32,498 bases of DNA from Micrococcales bacterium (GTDB lineage Bacteria > Actinomycetota > Actinomycetes > Actinomycetales > Microbacteriaceae): positions 1 to 32,498 of the forward strand of contig CANGIU010000015.1 of the NCBI GenBank assembly GCA_947454255.1. The letters are read 5' to 3'. The number at the start of each line of letters is the position of its first letter. Position 1 is the stretch's first letter. Below are positions 17,851 through 25,031 of the stretch, in pieces. The position numbers and the translations under genes are program-made. Under the pieces are notes generated by a model. It was given only the letters and a program-made list of their open reading frames with translations. It made no database searches and was not told where the DNA came from.

Positions 17851-18774
17851 CTATTTTACGCTTGCTAGATAGTGTTCTGCATCTAATGCGGCAACACATC
17901 CCGAACCTGCTGCAGTAATCGCTTGGCGGTAGGTCGGATCAATAACATCACCACAGGCGAACACACCTGGCAACGATGTCTTAGAAGATCTACCATCGAC
18001 TTTGATGAATTTCTCAGCAGTTAGCTCAACCTGGTTTTCTACCAACCAGACTCTTGGATCATTACCAACTGCAATGAACAATCCATCTAAATCAAGTTGA
18101 GCGGTTGTACCATCCACAGTGTTTCTGGTAACTATTCCTGAAAGTTTTCCATCACCAAGTAATTCGGCAACTTCGGTGTTCCAGATAACTTCAATCTTTG
18201 GATTAGCAAGAGCTCGCTCCTGCATAATCTTTGACGCCTTGAAGGTGTCTCTTCTATGAATTAGATATACCTTGCTGGCGAAACGTGTAAGGAAATTAGC
18301 TTCCTCCATGGCGGAGTCTCCACCACCGATAACCGCAATGGTCTTCTCTCTGAAGAAGAAACCATCGCAAGTAGCACACCATGAAACACCGTGACCACTG
18401 AGCTCCTTTTCCTTAGGCAAGCCAAGTTCACGGTATGCAGCTCCGGTAGCAAGAATTACAGTTTTAGCCTCAAAGGTTTGACCGCCACCGGTCTTCACAA
18501 TTTTTACGGTGCCCGAAAGATCAACTTCGATTACATCATCGAGTAAAACTTCCGTGCCAAATCTTTCAGCTTGGGCTCTGAATGCATCCATAAGTTCAGG
18601 ACCTTGTAAACCGGTCGGGAAGCCTGGGTAGTTTTCAACTTCAGTGGTCTTCATAAGCTCACCACCAGCTTCAACAGAAGAGGCGATAAGTAGTGGGTTT
18701 AGACCAGCGCGTGCTGTGTATATGCCCGCGGTATATCCTGCTGGGCCTGAACCGATGATGATGACTTCGCGCAA
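17851..18774 (-). CDS. trxB: Thioredoxin-disulfide reductase
   Basis: This flavoenzyme passes electrons from NADPH to thioredoxin. The start is TTG at 18772-18774 with GGAG 7 bases upstream, giving 307 residues starting MREVIIIGSGPAGY. A longer open frame to 19194 would run into murJ and encodes non-family sequence. The FAD loop is GSGPAG (8-13), the redox pair is Cys133/Cys136 in CATCDG, the NADPH loop is GGGDSA (150-155), and the second FAD segment is VFACGD near the end. It is followed by trxA; a 62-base gap separates it from murJ. Confidence 0.96.
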   Translation of the reverse strand: MREVIIIGSGPAGYTAGIYTARAGLNPLLIASSVEAGGELMKTTEVENYPGFPTGLQGPELMDAFRAQAERFGTEVLLDDVIEVDLSGTVKIVKTGGGQTFEAKTVILATGAAYRELGLPKEKELSGHGVSWCATCDGFFFREKTIAVIGGGDSAMEEANFLTRFASKVYLIHRRDTFKASKIMQERALANPKIEVIWNTEVAELLGDGKLSGIVTRNTVDGTTAQLDLDGLFIAVGNDPRVWLVENQVELTAEKFIKVDGRSSKTSLPGVFACGDVIDPTYRQAITAAGSGCVAALDAEHYLASVK

Positions 18775-18836
18775 GGTGATACTCCAAAAAATTGGGGATT
18801 CAGTCGAAATGACTAAGGCAAGTTTATCTCTTGTGT

Positions 18837-20474
18837 TTAGCGTTTCAGGAAGGCACGGATTGGCTTGGTTAGTGTTTCGATTTCCTCTGCCTGTAGAAGC
18901 TTTAGAACTACAAGATATACGGCTGTCATTACTGAACCGATAAGAGCACAGGTAGCCGCAGCGGCAAGTACTGAAAGCACAGGGAATGCTCCCGGCTTTG
19001 CCCCGCCTAAGGCCTGAAGGATTGCAAAGCCGACACCACCAGAAACTACTGCTGCGATAGCAAACTTCAGGGTAGCCATTGTTAGATGTGAGTGACCCAG
19101 CGAACCGAACTTTCTCTTGAACATGAAGAAAGCTAAAACTGCTTGAACGACAATACTTCCGCTTGTTACCAGAGAGAGAGAGAACACTATCCAAACAGGT
19201 TCTATATAGAACGCAACAAGTAGCGATCCGGCAACGTTAAACACCATCTGCACAGCAGTAAAGATGAATGGTGTTCTGGTGTCTTCGAGTGAGTAGAAAG
19301 CGCGTTGAATCATAAAGACGTAACTAAATGGCAGAAGTCCAACGACCATTGCGATTACAACATTTCCTAGAGCAATCGCGCTTGGTATTTCACCAACGAA
19401 AACTCTTGAGATCGGATATGCCAAAAGAATTAATCCTGTGGTTGCTAGAAAGCTAATCATCGCTATTGTTCTAAGACCATCGGCAAGATCATTTTTGAGT
19501 TCGTCGAATTTCTTTTCAACAGCATGAAGAGACATTCTGGTGAAGTATGCGGTGGCAATTGAAACTGTGGCTACCGAGTGTGGCAACATAAAAATCAACC
19601 AAGCAATTCCCATGGCTGCAACAGATGCGATTGCGACATATTGACCATTGATGTATTCACGACCGCCAACAGCAGTTGATGCAACTGCAGTTTGCACCAC
19701 ACCACCAATTTGAGTGATTAACAACATTCCTAAAGTCCAGGAAGCAGTCTTCATTGCAGGTGCGAGACCAACACCCTTCCAACCAAAGTTGAGATTGAAG
19801 GTAAGGCCCATGCGCTTCCAAAACACAAAGAGAATCAAAGCTTGAGCTGCAACACCGAGCGTTGCCGTTCCGGCTAGAAGAGTGATTTGTCCCTGACCCC
19901 AGGTTTCGACTGTTTGTTTACCCGTCGGGTCTAAGCCGAATTGCCAGATGAAGGCAGCCATACCAGCGATGGCAACTATGTTATTCAGAACCGGAGCCCA
20001 CATAAAGGGGCCAAATTTACTTCTTGCGTTTAGCACTTCACCAAGCAGTGTGTATAGACCATAGAAAAACAGTTGGGGCAAGCACCAGTATGCGAAAGCG
20101 GTAGCGAGAGCTAGTTGAGATTCAGACCAACCCTTGGTGTATAGGGAAACTAGCAGAGGAGCAGCCAGCGTGGTGATTATGGTGATCACTCCGAAGACGG
20201 TGATGGCTAAGGTCAGTAGCCGATCTATGTATGCCTTACCCCCGTCAGCGTGTAGGCGGGCTCTAACAATTTGGGGAACTAAAACTGCGTTTAGAACACC
20301 CCCGACGATGATGGCGTAAACGTTGTTGGGGAGTTGATTAGCAACTCCAAAAGCATCAGCAGCGTTAGTGGTAACACCAATGGTGGCCGCCAACATGATG
20401 GCACGAACAATGCCAAGCACTCTCGAGAGGACAGTGCCGCTTGCCATGATTAGTGACGAGCGCAGAACACTCAT
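18837..20474 (-). CDS. murJ: Lipid II flippase MurJ
   Basis: This is a MOP-superfamily flippase that carries lipid II across the membrane for peptidoglycan synthesis. The 545 residues contain about 14 hydrophobic segments. The start MSVLRSSLIMASGTVLSRVLG and the DAFGVANQLPN motif (about 40-50) are typical of the MviN/MurJ family. It lacks the long cytoplasmic pseudokinase extension of mycobacterial MviN. The start overlaps the stop of the DUF6049-like gene as ATGA, so the two are coupled, and the protein upstream may work with MurJ at the envelope. Confidence 0.93.
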   Translation of the reverse strand: MSVLRSSLIMASGTVLSRVLGIVRAIMLAATIGVTTNAADAFGVANQLPNNVYAIIVGGVLNAVLVPQIVRARLHADGGKAYIDRLLTLAITVFGVITIITTLAAPLLVSLYTKGWSESQLALATAFAYWCLPQLFFYGLYTLLGEVLNARSKFGPFMWAPVLNNIVAIAGMAAFIWQFGLDPTGKQTVETWGQGQITLLAGTATLGVAAQALILFVFWKRMGLTFNLNFGWKGVGLAPAMKTASWTLGMLLITQIGGVVQTAVASTAVGGREYINGQYVAIASVAAMGIAWLIFMLPHSVATVSIATAYFTRMSLHAVEKKFDELKNDLADGLRTIAMISFLATTGLILLAYPISRVFVGEIPSAIALGNVVIAMVVGLLPFSYVFMIQRAFYSLEDTRTPFIFTAVQMVFNVAGSLLVAFYIEPVWIVFSLSLVTSGSIVVQAVLAFFMFKRKFGSLGHSHLTMATLKFAIAAVVSGGVGFAILQALGGAKPGAFPVLSVLAAAATCALIGSVMTAVYLVVLKLLQAEEIETLTKPIRAFLKR

Positions 20475-20956
20475 GCGCTTTGCTTTCTTCTTCGCATGCG
20501 GATAACGCCAAGTGCAAGCAAGATCAGAATCAACCCGGCAAAACCGAATAACAAAAATAATTCAATATCAGGGTTAGCGGTCAGCTTTATCTCAGTAGTT
20601 GTACCTAAGCGTAAGTCAGTGAAAGTTGTTACCCACACTTTCAATGTGAAAGATCCCGATGCGATAGCTGTTACTGGAACTAGGGCATCTTTTCTTGAAT
20701 TAGCAGGCACAGTTAATGAAACATAGTCCTGAACATTAAGTGATGCATTTGTAGTTTGGGCATGCACGCGAATTCGGATTGGGCGATCGTAATTGTTCTG
20801 AACCGAAACTGGAACTTTTGATTCACGAGAGACCATGTTTATGTCAGAGCCAGGGACGATGAAAACTTGAGCTTGCGGCAGTGTCGCATTTGCAGGGCTG
20901 ACACTTCCAGCAATAGTCAAAACCAGAGAAAGTAAAACAAGTATTTTCTTCATCAT
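20471..20956 (-). CDS. Short DUF6049-like secreted/membrane-anchored protein
   Basis: This is a 161-residue protein with a signal peptide (about 1-25, MMKKILVLLSL then SPANA), a beta-rich extracellular part (about 26-130) and one C-terminal membrane helix (about 132-152) followed by a basic cytoplasmic end RMRRRK. In other Actinobacteria the place between a NUDIX gene and murJ is held by DUF6049 proteins of several hundred residues with the same C-terminal layout, so this looks like a minimal version keeping only the last domain and anchor. Homology is inferred from position and topology. The ATG at 20954-20956 overlaps the NUDIX stop, and its own stop overlaps murJ. The function is unknown. 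Confidence 0.65.
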   Translation of the reverse strand: MMKKILVLLSLVLTIAGSVSPANATLPQAQVFIVPGSDINMVSRESKVPVSVQNNYDRPIRIRVHAQTTNASLNVQDYVSLTVPANSRKDALVPVTAIASGSFTLKVWVTTFTDLRLGTTTEIKLTANPDIELFLLFGFAGLILILLALGVIRMRRRKQSA

Positions 20957-21405
20957 TGTTTTGAAACCCACTCTTGAACGATTATCGCTAATCGTCTTTC
21001 ATTTTCGTGAGTTAGCTCTTCTGATATTAAGTCGGTGTTGATCCAACGGATATCAACTGCTTCATGATCTGGATCGTTATCAATAGTTAGCGTGCCACCG
21101 GTTTGTTTCATCAAGAAGTGGTGCACTGTTTTACTAATGACCGCTGTTGGAGTTGAGAATTCATATCTGATTGAACCCAATGGTTCAATAATCTCTGCCT
21201 CTAAGCCAGTTTCTTCGAGAACTTCTCTGAGGGCTGCTGCCTCGATAGTTTCATTTCCTTCAAGGTGCCCCTTAGGAATGCACCAGTCAATTCGACCACC
21301 GCGATTGCGGCGGCCGATGACGGCTATGCGCGAAGACCCATCACCAGCTAGAACAAATCCCCCGGCTGAAGTCTCCTCGACGCGAGGTTTCGCTCGAGAG
21401 TTCAT
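20953..21405 (-). CDS. NUDIX hydrolase (MutT4-like)
   Basis: This is a 150-residue pyrophosphohydrolase of nucleoside-diphosphate-linked substrates. The complete Nudix box GX5EX7REVLEETGL is present from Gly46 to Leu68. The N-terminus ETSAGGFVLA and WCIPKGHLE are as in actinobacterial MutT4-type proteins located next to murJ. The substrate is not deducible. A TAGGCT hexamer 6 bases before the ATG may give a leaderless transcript. It is the first gene of the leftward run NUDIX-DUF6049-murJ and is divergent from cca, with 37 bases between them. Confidence 0.92.
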   Translation of the reverse strand: MNSRAKPRVEETSAGGFVLAGDGSSRIAVIGRRNRGGRIDWCIPKGHLEGNETIEAAALREVLEETGLEAEIIEPLGSIRYEFSTPTAVISKTVHHFLMKQTGGTLTIDNDPDHEAVDIRWINTDLISEELTHENERRLAIIVQEWVSKQ

Positions 21406-21442
21406 GCCTTAAGCCTAACGCCGTAGGGGAATTCAAAAGCGG

Positions 21443-22891
21443 ATGAACGATTTCACGGGCATACTTAAATCCATGCCAACAGTTGAAGAGGCTCTAGCCA
21501 ATTTGCAGCGGACCAGCGAGAGTCCGTTACTTGTCAAACTCGGCACACTTTTCACAGCTGCAGGCTACGAGCTGGCCCTAGTTGGTGGCCCAGTTAGAGA
21601 TGCTTTCCTAGGCCGTGAAACAAATGATCTAGATTTCACAACTTCAGCAGACCCAGATCAAATCCTTTCTGTTCTAAAAGGGAACGTGGATGCCCACTGG
21701 GATATAGGTAGAGATTTTGGCACCATTGGCGCTCGCATTGGGGACACAACTGTTGAAATCACAACCTATCGCGCAGATCAGTATGACGCTGACTCTCGTA
21801 AGCCACACGTGGTCTTTGGTAAGGACCTAAGCGATGACCTATTCAGAAGGGACTTCGCAGTCAATGCCATGGCACTTAGGTTGCCTGATGGAGTATTTGT
21901 TGACCCATTCAACGGATTACAGGACCTTTTAGATGGAGTAATCAGAACACCTGGTAAACCTGAGGATAGTTTCAGTGATGATCCTCTGAGAATGATGAGG
22001 GCGGCCAGATTCGCTTCTCAACTGGGATTTCAGATTCACGAGGACACTTTCACAGCCATGAAGTCCATGGCTGAAAGAATTGAGATAGTTTCAGCTGAAC
22101 GCATTCAGGTTGAACTAGGCAAGCTGCTGCTAGGTGCTAATCCTAGGGAGGGCCTTGAAGCCCTTGTGGATTCAGGTTTGGCACAGATTGTTATTCCTGA
22201 ATTGCCGGCTCTAAAACTTGAGATTGATGAGCATCACCATCACAAGGATGTCTATCAACATACTCTTACTGTTGTTGAGCAGGCTATTGATTATGAGAAG
22301 GACTATGGCCTAGAGGGCGATTTAGTTCTTCGATTAGCAGCATTAATGCACGATATTGGTAAGCCTGCGACTAGAAAACTGGAACCAGGTGGTGGGGTTA
22401 CCTTCTATCACCACGATGTTGTTGGTTCAAAGCTTGCGAGTAAGCGGTTGAAAGAGCTCAAGTTTGATAACGAGACCATCAAATCTGTTTCAAGACTTAT
22501 CGAACTACACCTTCGTTTCTTTGGTTATAGCGATCAACCGTGGAGTGATTCAGCAATCAGGAGGTATGTCCGTGACGCTGATGACCAGCTTCTGAGACTT
22601 CACGCACTGACTCGTGCAGATGTGACCACACGCAATCAGAGAAAATCGGACCGCCTAGCCCATGCTTACGATGATCTTGAGAAGCGAATAGCAATTCTTG
22701 CTGAGCAAGAGCAGTTGAATGCAATTCGTCCTGATTTATCAGGCGAAGAGATCATGGAGATTCTGGAGATAAAGCCAGGACCTGAGGTTGGTGACGCTTA
22801 TCGATATCTACTGGAACTACGTTTGGACGAAGGCCCACTTTCAGAAGAAGAAGCAAAATCCCGCTTGCTTGCTTGGTGGCAATCAAGGTAG
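21443..22891 (+). CDS. cca: CCA tRNA nucleotidyltransferase
   Basis: This template-independent polymerase adds or repairs the CCA end of tRNAs. The 482 residues have the class II head domain with GGPVRD (48-53) and the metal-binding DLDFTT (62-67). The RNA-binding and specificity segment is around RRDFAVNAMA, and a C-terminal HD domain carries LMHDIGKP (about 301-308). The HD domain suggests extra phosphohydrolase activity, as in E. coli. It could start at ATG 21443 or at the later ATG 21473; I kept the first. Divergent from the NUDIX gene. Confidence 0.95.
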   Translation: MNDFTGILKSMPTVEEALANLQRTSESPLLVKLGTLFTAAGYELALVGGPVRDAFLGRETNDLDFTTSADPDQILSVLKGNVDAHWDIGRDFGTIGARIGDTTVEITTYRADQYDADSRKPHVVFGKDLSDDLFRRDFAVNAMALRLPDGVFVDPFNGLQDLLDGVIRTPGKPEDSFSDDPLRMMRAARFASQLGFQIHEDTFTAMKSMAERIEIVSAERIQVELGKLLLGANPREGLEALVDSGLAQIVIPELPALKLEIDEHHHHKDVYQHTLTVVEQAIDYEKDYGLEGDLVLRLAALMHDIGKPATRKLEPGGGVTFYHHDVVGSKLASKRLKELKFDNETIKSVSRLIELHLRFFGYSDQPWSDSAIRRYVRDADDQLLRLHALTRADVTTRNQRKSDRLAHAYDDLEKRIAILAEQEQLNAIRPDLSGEEIMEILEIKPGPEVGDAYRYLLELRLDEGPLSEEEAKSRLLAWWQSR

Positions 22892-22901
22892 AGTAGTGAA
22901 G

Positions 22902-22930
22902 TTGCCCTGAAGAGACCCTGTGCTTTTTAT
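22902..22930 (+). promoter_or_regulatory. Possible promoter of the rpsF operon
   Basis: TTGCCC (22902-22907) and TTTTAT (22925-22930) stand 17 bases apart, each matching four of six consensus bases. The transcript would carry the structured leader that follows. Confidence 0.35.
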
Positions 22931-22950
22931 GTGGGCAGCAACTGCATATA

Positions 22951-22995
22951 CCCTCCTGTCACGGAAACGCCGTGGCCGTTCTAGTCCAAAGGAGG
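22951..22995 (+). promoter_or_regulatory. rpsF leader structure, possible S6:S18 autoregulatory element
   Basis: A hairpin GTCACGG-AAACG-CCGTGGC (22958-22976) is followed by CCG. It is flanked by CCTCC (22952-22956), which is complementary to the strong ribosome-binding site GGAGG (22991-22995) of rpsF. Pairing of these two would close the structure and hide the binding site. Leaders of rpsF in many bacteria carry an S6:S18-binding motif with a conserved CCG. The match here is structural and by eye, not by a covariance model. Confidence 0.5.
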
Positions 22996-23005
22996 TGGGT
23001 TAGTC

Positions 23006-23401
23006 ATGCATAAATACGAAGTCATGGTCATTCTTGACTCAGACATCGAAGAGCGTACCGTCGGTGCCAGCTTAGACAAATTCCTCAACGTAGTTCGTAA
23101 CGGTGGAGGCACCGTTGACAGCGTTGACATTTGGGGCCGTCGCCGTTTCGCTTACGAAATCAACAAGAAAACCGAAGGCATCTACGCCGTCCTATACCTG
23201 ACCTGTCAGCCTGCTGAAGTTCTTGAGTTGGACCGTCAGTTGAAGCTCTCAGAAGCCGTTGTTCGCACCAAGGTGCTACGTGCTGAAGACGCAGTCTTCA
23301 GAATCAACGCTGTAGTCGTTCCAGAAGTTACTGCTGCTGAAAAGGCTGCTGACGAGAAGCCAGCTAGAGCCAAGAAGCCAGCAGCAAAGTCAGCTGAGTA
23401 A
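23006..23401 (+). CDS. rpsF: Ribosomal protein bS6
   Basis: This small-subunit protein pairs with S18 on the 16S platform. The 131 residues begin [16 protein letters not shown]. The core is about 1-95, with [17 protein letters not shown] as the conserved strand-loop, followed by an Ala/Lys/Glu-rich tail. The Shine-Dalgarno AAAGGAGG is optimal but may be masked by the leader. It is the first gene of rpsF-ssb-rpsR-rplI. Confidence 0.97.
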   Translation: MHKYEVMVILDSDIEERTVGASLDKFLNVVRNGGGTVDSVDIWGRRRFAYEINKKTEGIYAVLYLTCQPAEVLELDRQLKLSEAVVRTKVLRAEDAVFRINAVVVPEVTAAEKAADEKPARAKKPAAKSAE

Positions 23402-23406
23402 TTCTC

Positions 23407-23907
23407 ATGGCCGGTGAACTAACTATTACCGTCGTTGGCAACCTAGCCAACGATCCAGAATTGCGTAATACCAACAGTGGTATTGCTTTTGTAGGCCTAA
23501 ACGTGGCTTCAACTCCACGTACCTACAACCGCAACACCAGCACTTGGGAAGACGGCGAAACTGTTTGGGTTAGATGCACAGCTTGGCGCGATGTTGCCGA
23601 TAACGTAGCTCGTTCTCTTACAAAGGGAACCAGAGTCATCGTGACCGGTCGTCTAAAGCCTGCCTCTGCTTACCAGTCAAACACTGGTGAAGCCCGTGCT
23701 TCAATCGAAATTGAGATTGAAGAAATTGGTCCTTCACTTCGCTACGCAACCGCAACCGTAACCCGCAAGGCACGCGATGCTGGGGCAGTTGACTCTAACG
23801 CTTGGGGTAGTACTCCAGTTGCGCCAGTCACCCCACCAGCTAACGATGCTTGGGCCAACCCAGGAGTTGATGGTGGCTTTGCCGCTGGCGACTCGACACC
23901 TTTCTAA
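23407..23907 (+). CDS. ssb: Single-stranded DNA-binding protein
   Basis: This protein coats single-stranded DNA at forks and recruits partner enzymes through its C-terminal tip. The 166 residues contain an OB fold (about 1-112) starting with ELTITVVGNLANDPELR. A short disordered linker rich in Pro/Ala/Asn follows, then the end GDSTPF. The Pro-Phe of the usual acidic tip (DDDIPF type) is kept but only one acidic residue remains in the last six. The gene lies 5 bases after rpsF without a strong Shine-Dalgarno sequence, so coupling is likely. Confidence 0.96.
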   Translation: MAGELTITVVGNLANDPELRNTNSGIAFVGLNVASTPRTYNRNTSTWEDGETVWVRCTAWRDVADNVARSLTKGTRVIVTGRLKPASAYQSNTGEARASIEIEIEEIGPSLRYATATVTRKARDAGAVDSNAWGSTPVAPVTPPANDAWANPGVDGGFAAGDSTPF

Positions 23908-23926
23908 GAATTCATAGGAGATACAA

Positions 23927-24190
23927 ATGGCAGCAAAAGTAAACAGCGACCGCGTCAAGAAGGGCAGTCGCAACGCAAAGAACCTAAAGCTTGCACCTGC
24001 AAAGCCAATCAAGGTCGGCGTTATCGATTACAAGGACATCGCAACTCTTCGTAAGTTCGTGTCTGACCGTGGCAAGATCCGCTCTCGCCGCATCACCGGA
24101 GTTTCTGTTCAGGAACAACGTCTAATTGCCCGTGCAGTAAAGAACGCTCGTGAGGTTGCACTTATGCCTTACGCTGGCGCTGGCAGATAA
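23927..24190 (+). CDS. rpsR: Ribosomal protein bS18
   Basis: This 87-residue small-subunit protein is the partner of S6. It contains [20 protein letters not shown] and the signature [20 protein letters not shown]. It has no cysteines, so it is the zinc-free form. TAGGAGA precedes the ATG. Standing in the same operon as rpsF fits feedback by an S6:S18 complex on the leader. Confidence 0.97.
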   Translation: MAAKVNSDRVKKGSRNAKNLKLAPAKPIKVGVIDYKDIATLRKFVSDRGKIRSRRITGVSVQEQRLIARAVKNAREVALMPYAGAGR

Positions 24191-24203
24191 GTAAGGAAGA
24201 CAG

Positions 24204-24656
24204 ATGTCTAAAGTAATTTTGACCAACGAGGTATCGGGCCTAGGCTCAGCCGGAGACGTTGTTGAAGTAAAGAACGGTTACGCACGTAACTACCTATTGC
24301 CTAGAGGCTTTGCAGTTATCTGGACCAAGGGTGGCGAGAAGCAGGTTAGTTCAATCAAAGCTGCTCGTGACGCACGTGCGCTAGCAACTGTTGAAGAAGC
24401 CCAGGCTTTCAAAGACAGCTTGCAGGCTAACCCAATCAAGGTGGCTGTTAAAGCTGGCGTTGGTGGCCGTCTATTCGGTGCAGTCAAGAATGGCGATGTT
24501 GCAGCAGCAGTTGCAGCAGCAGGTCTTGGCGAGATCGACAAGCGCAAGGTAGCTTTCTTCTCACCAATCCGCACCACAGGTAACTTTGAAGCAACTGTAA
24601 AGCTGCATTCAGACCTAACCGCAACTCTAAAACTTCAGGTTGTTGCAAAGAAGTAA
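24204..24656 (+). CDS. rplI: Ribosomal protein bL9
   Basis: This is a large-subunit protein with two globular domains joined by a helix. The 150 residues start [18 protein letters not shown] and show the L9 signature [17 protein letters not shown] (about 20-36). The connecting helix runs at about 40-75, and the C-terminal domain follows. AAGGAAG precedes the start. It is the last gene of the ribosomal/SSB operon, followed by a strong terminator. Confidence 0.97.
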   Translation: MSKVILTNEVSGLGSAGDVVEVKNGYARNYLLPRGFAVIWTKGGEKQVSSIKAARDARALATVEEAQAFKDSLQANPIKVAVKAGVGGRLFGAVKNGDVAAAVAAAGLGEIDKRKVAFFSPIRTTGNFEATVKLHSDLTATLKLQVVAKK

Positions 24657-24668
24657 TTAGTTCTAAAG

Positions 24669-24705
24669 CTAATGGCAGGCTCAGTGAGCCTGCCATTAGT
24701 GCTTT
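24669..24705 (+). terminator. Rho-independent terminator after rplI
   Basis: CTAATGGCAGGCTCA (24669-24683) is the exact complement of 24685-24699, giving a very strong stem with a minimal loop, followed by TGCTTT. It ends the rpsF-rplI operon and insulates dnaB. Confidence 0.85.
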
Positions 24706-24728
24706 AAGAGGACCAGACACGCCGAATC

Positions 24729-24748
24729 TGTGGATAACTTGTGGATAA
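24729..24748 (-). promoter_or_regulatory. Two DnaA boxes, 11 bases apart
   Basis: TGTGGATAA at 24729-24737 and again at 24740-24748. The 11-base period places both on the same face of the helix. Confidence 0.85.
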
Positions 24749-24750
24749 CC

Positions 24751-24766
24751 CATGAAATATTTCATG
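24751..24766. repeat. 16-base perfect palindrome
   Basis: CATGAAATATTTCATG equals its own complement. It begins 2 bases after the second DnaA box and is AT-rich. It could be a dimeric regulator site or a start of DNA unwinding. It does not match parS or any operator I recognise. Confidence 0.6.
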
Positions 24767-24865
24767 AAAAACAGATCGTTTCAAAACCTTAATGCACAGG
24801 TTTAACCTTTAGTTAATGTTTGAACAGTGAGCCTACAGGCCAATGAATCATTAGGTTTCAGGAAG

Positions 24866-24939
24866 TTATCCACAGCTATCACCAGATTTATCCACAATTT
24901 ATCCACAGTTGACACGGCGTGTTCCCCTAGTTATCCACA
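24866..24939 (+). promoter_or_regulatory. Four DnaA boxes with near-helical phasing
   Basis: TTATCCACA occurs at 24866-24874, 24888-24896, 24899-24907 and 24931-24939. The start-to-start steps are 22, 11 and 32 bases, close to two, one and three helical turns. All four face opposite to the boxes at 24729-24748. Confidence 0.88.
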
Positions 24940-25001
24940 GATTAAATCACAGCCTTTATTGCCTACTGAATGTCTATGGTGGATGCTACACATAAGTTCT
25001 G

Positions 25002-25007
25002 TATGAT
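25002..25007 (+). promoter_or_regulatory. Possible -10 element of dnaB
   Basis: TATGAT preceded by TG, 24 bases before the dnaB ATG. There is no clear -35. The four-box DnaA array ends 62 bases upstream, close enough to affect this promoter. Confidence 0.4.
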
Positions 25008-25031
25008 TTTGCTTCAAAAAGAAAGAAAAAG

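Larger units (their letters stand above)
24657..25031. other. rplI-dnaB spacer with six perfect DnaA boxes
   Basis: This 375-base gene-free region holds, in order, the rplI terminator, two DnaA boxes in one orientation (24729, 24740), a 16-base palindrome, an AT-rich stretch (about 24751-24830), four DnaA boxes in the opposite orientation (24866, 24888, 24899, 24931), and the dnaB promoter area. This is more perfect boxes than in the dnaA-dnaN spacer. Confidence 0.85.

Noticed and set aside
18775-19194. 140-residue N-terminal extension of trxB
   Set aside because: It runs antisense-free but in a wrong frame through murJ, is rich in Ser/Cys/Arg unlike any TrxB, and the TTG at 18774 has a proper ribosome-binding site and the family N-terminus.
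24729-24939. The dnaB-side DnaA array as the main chromosomal origin
   Set aside because: Transcription of rpmH-parB and rpsF-rplI would then oppose replication, whereas gene directions diverge neatly at dnaA; kept as a regulatory or secondary site.
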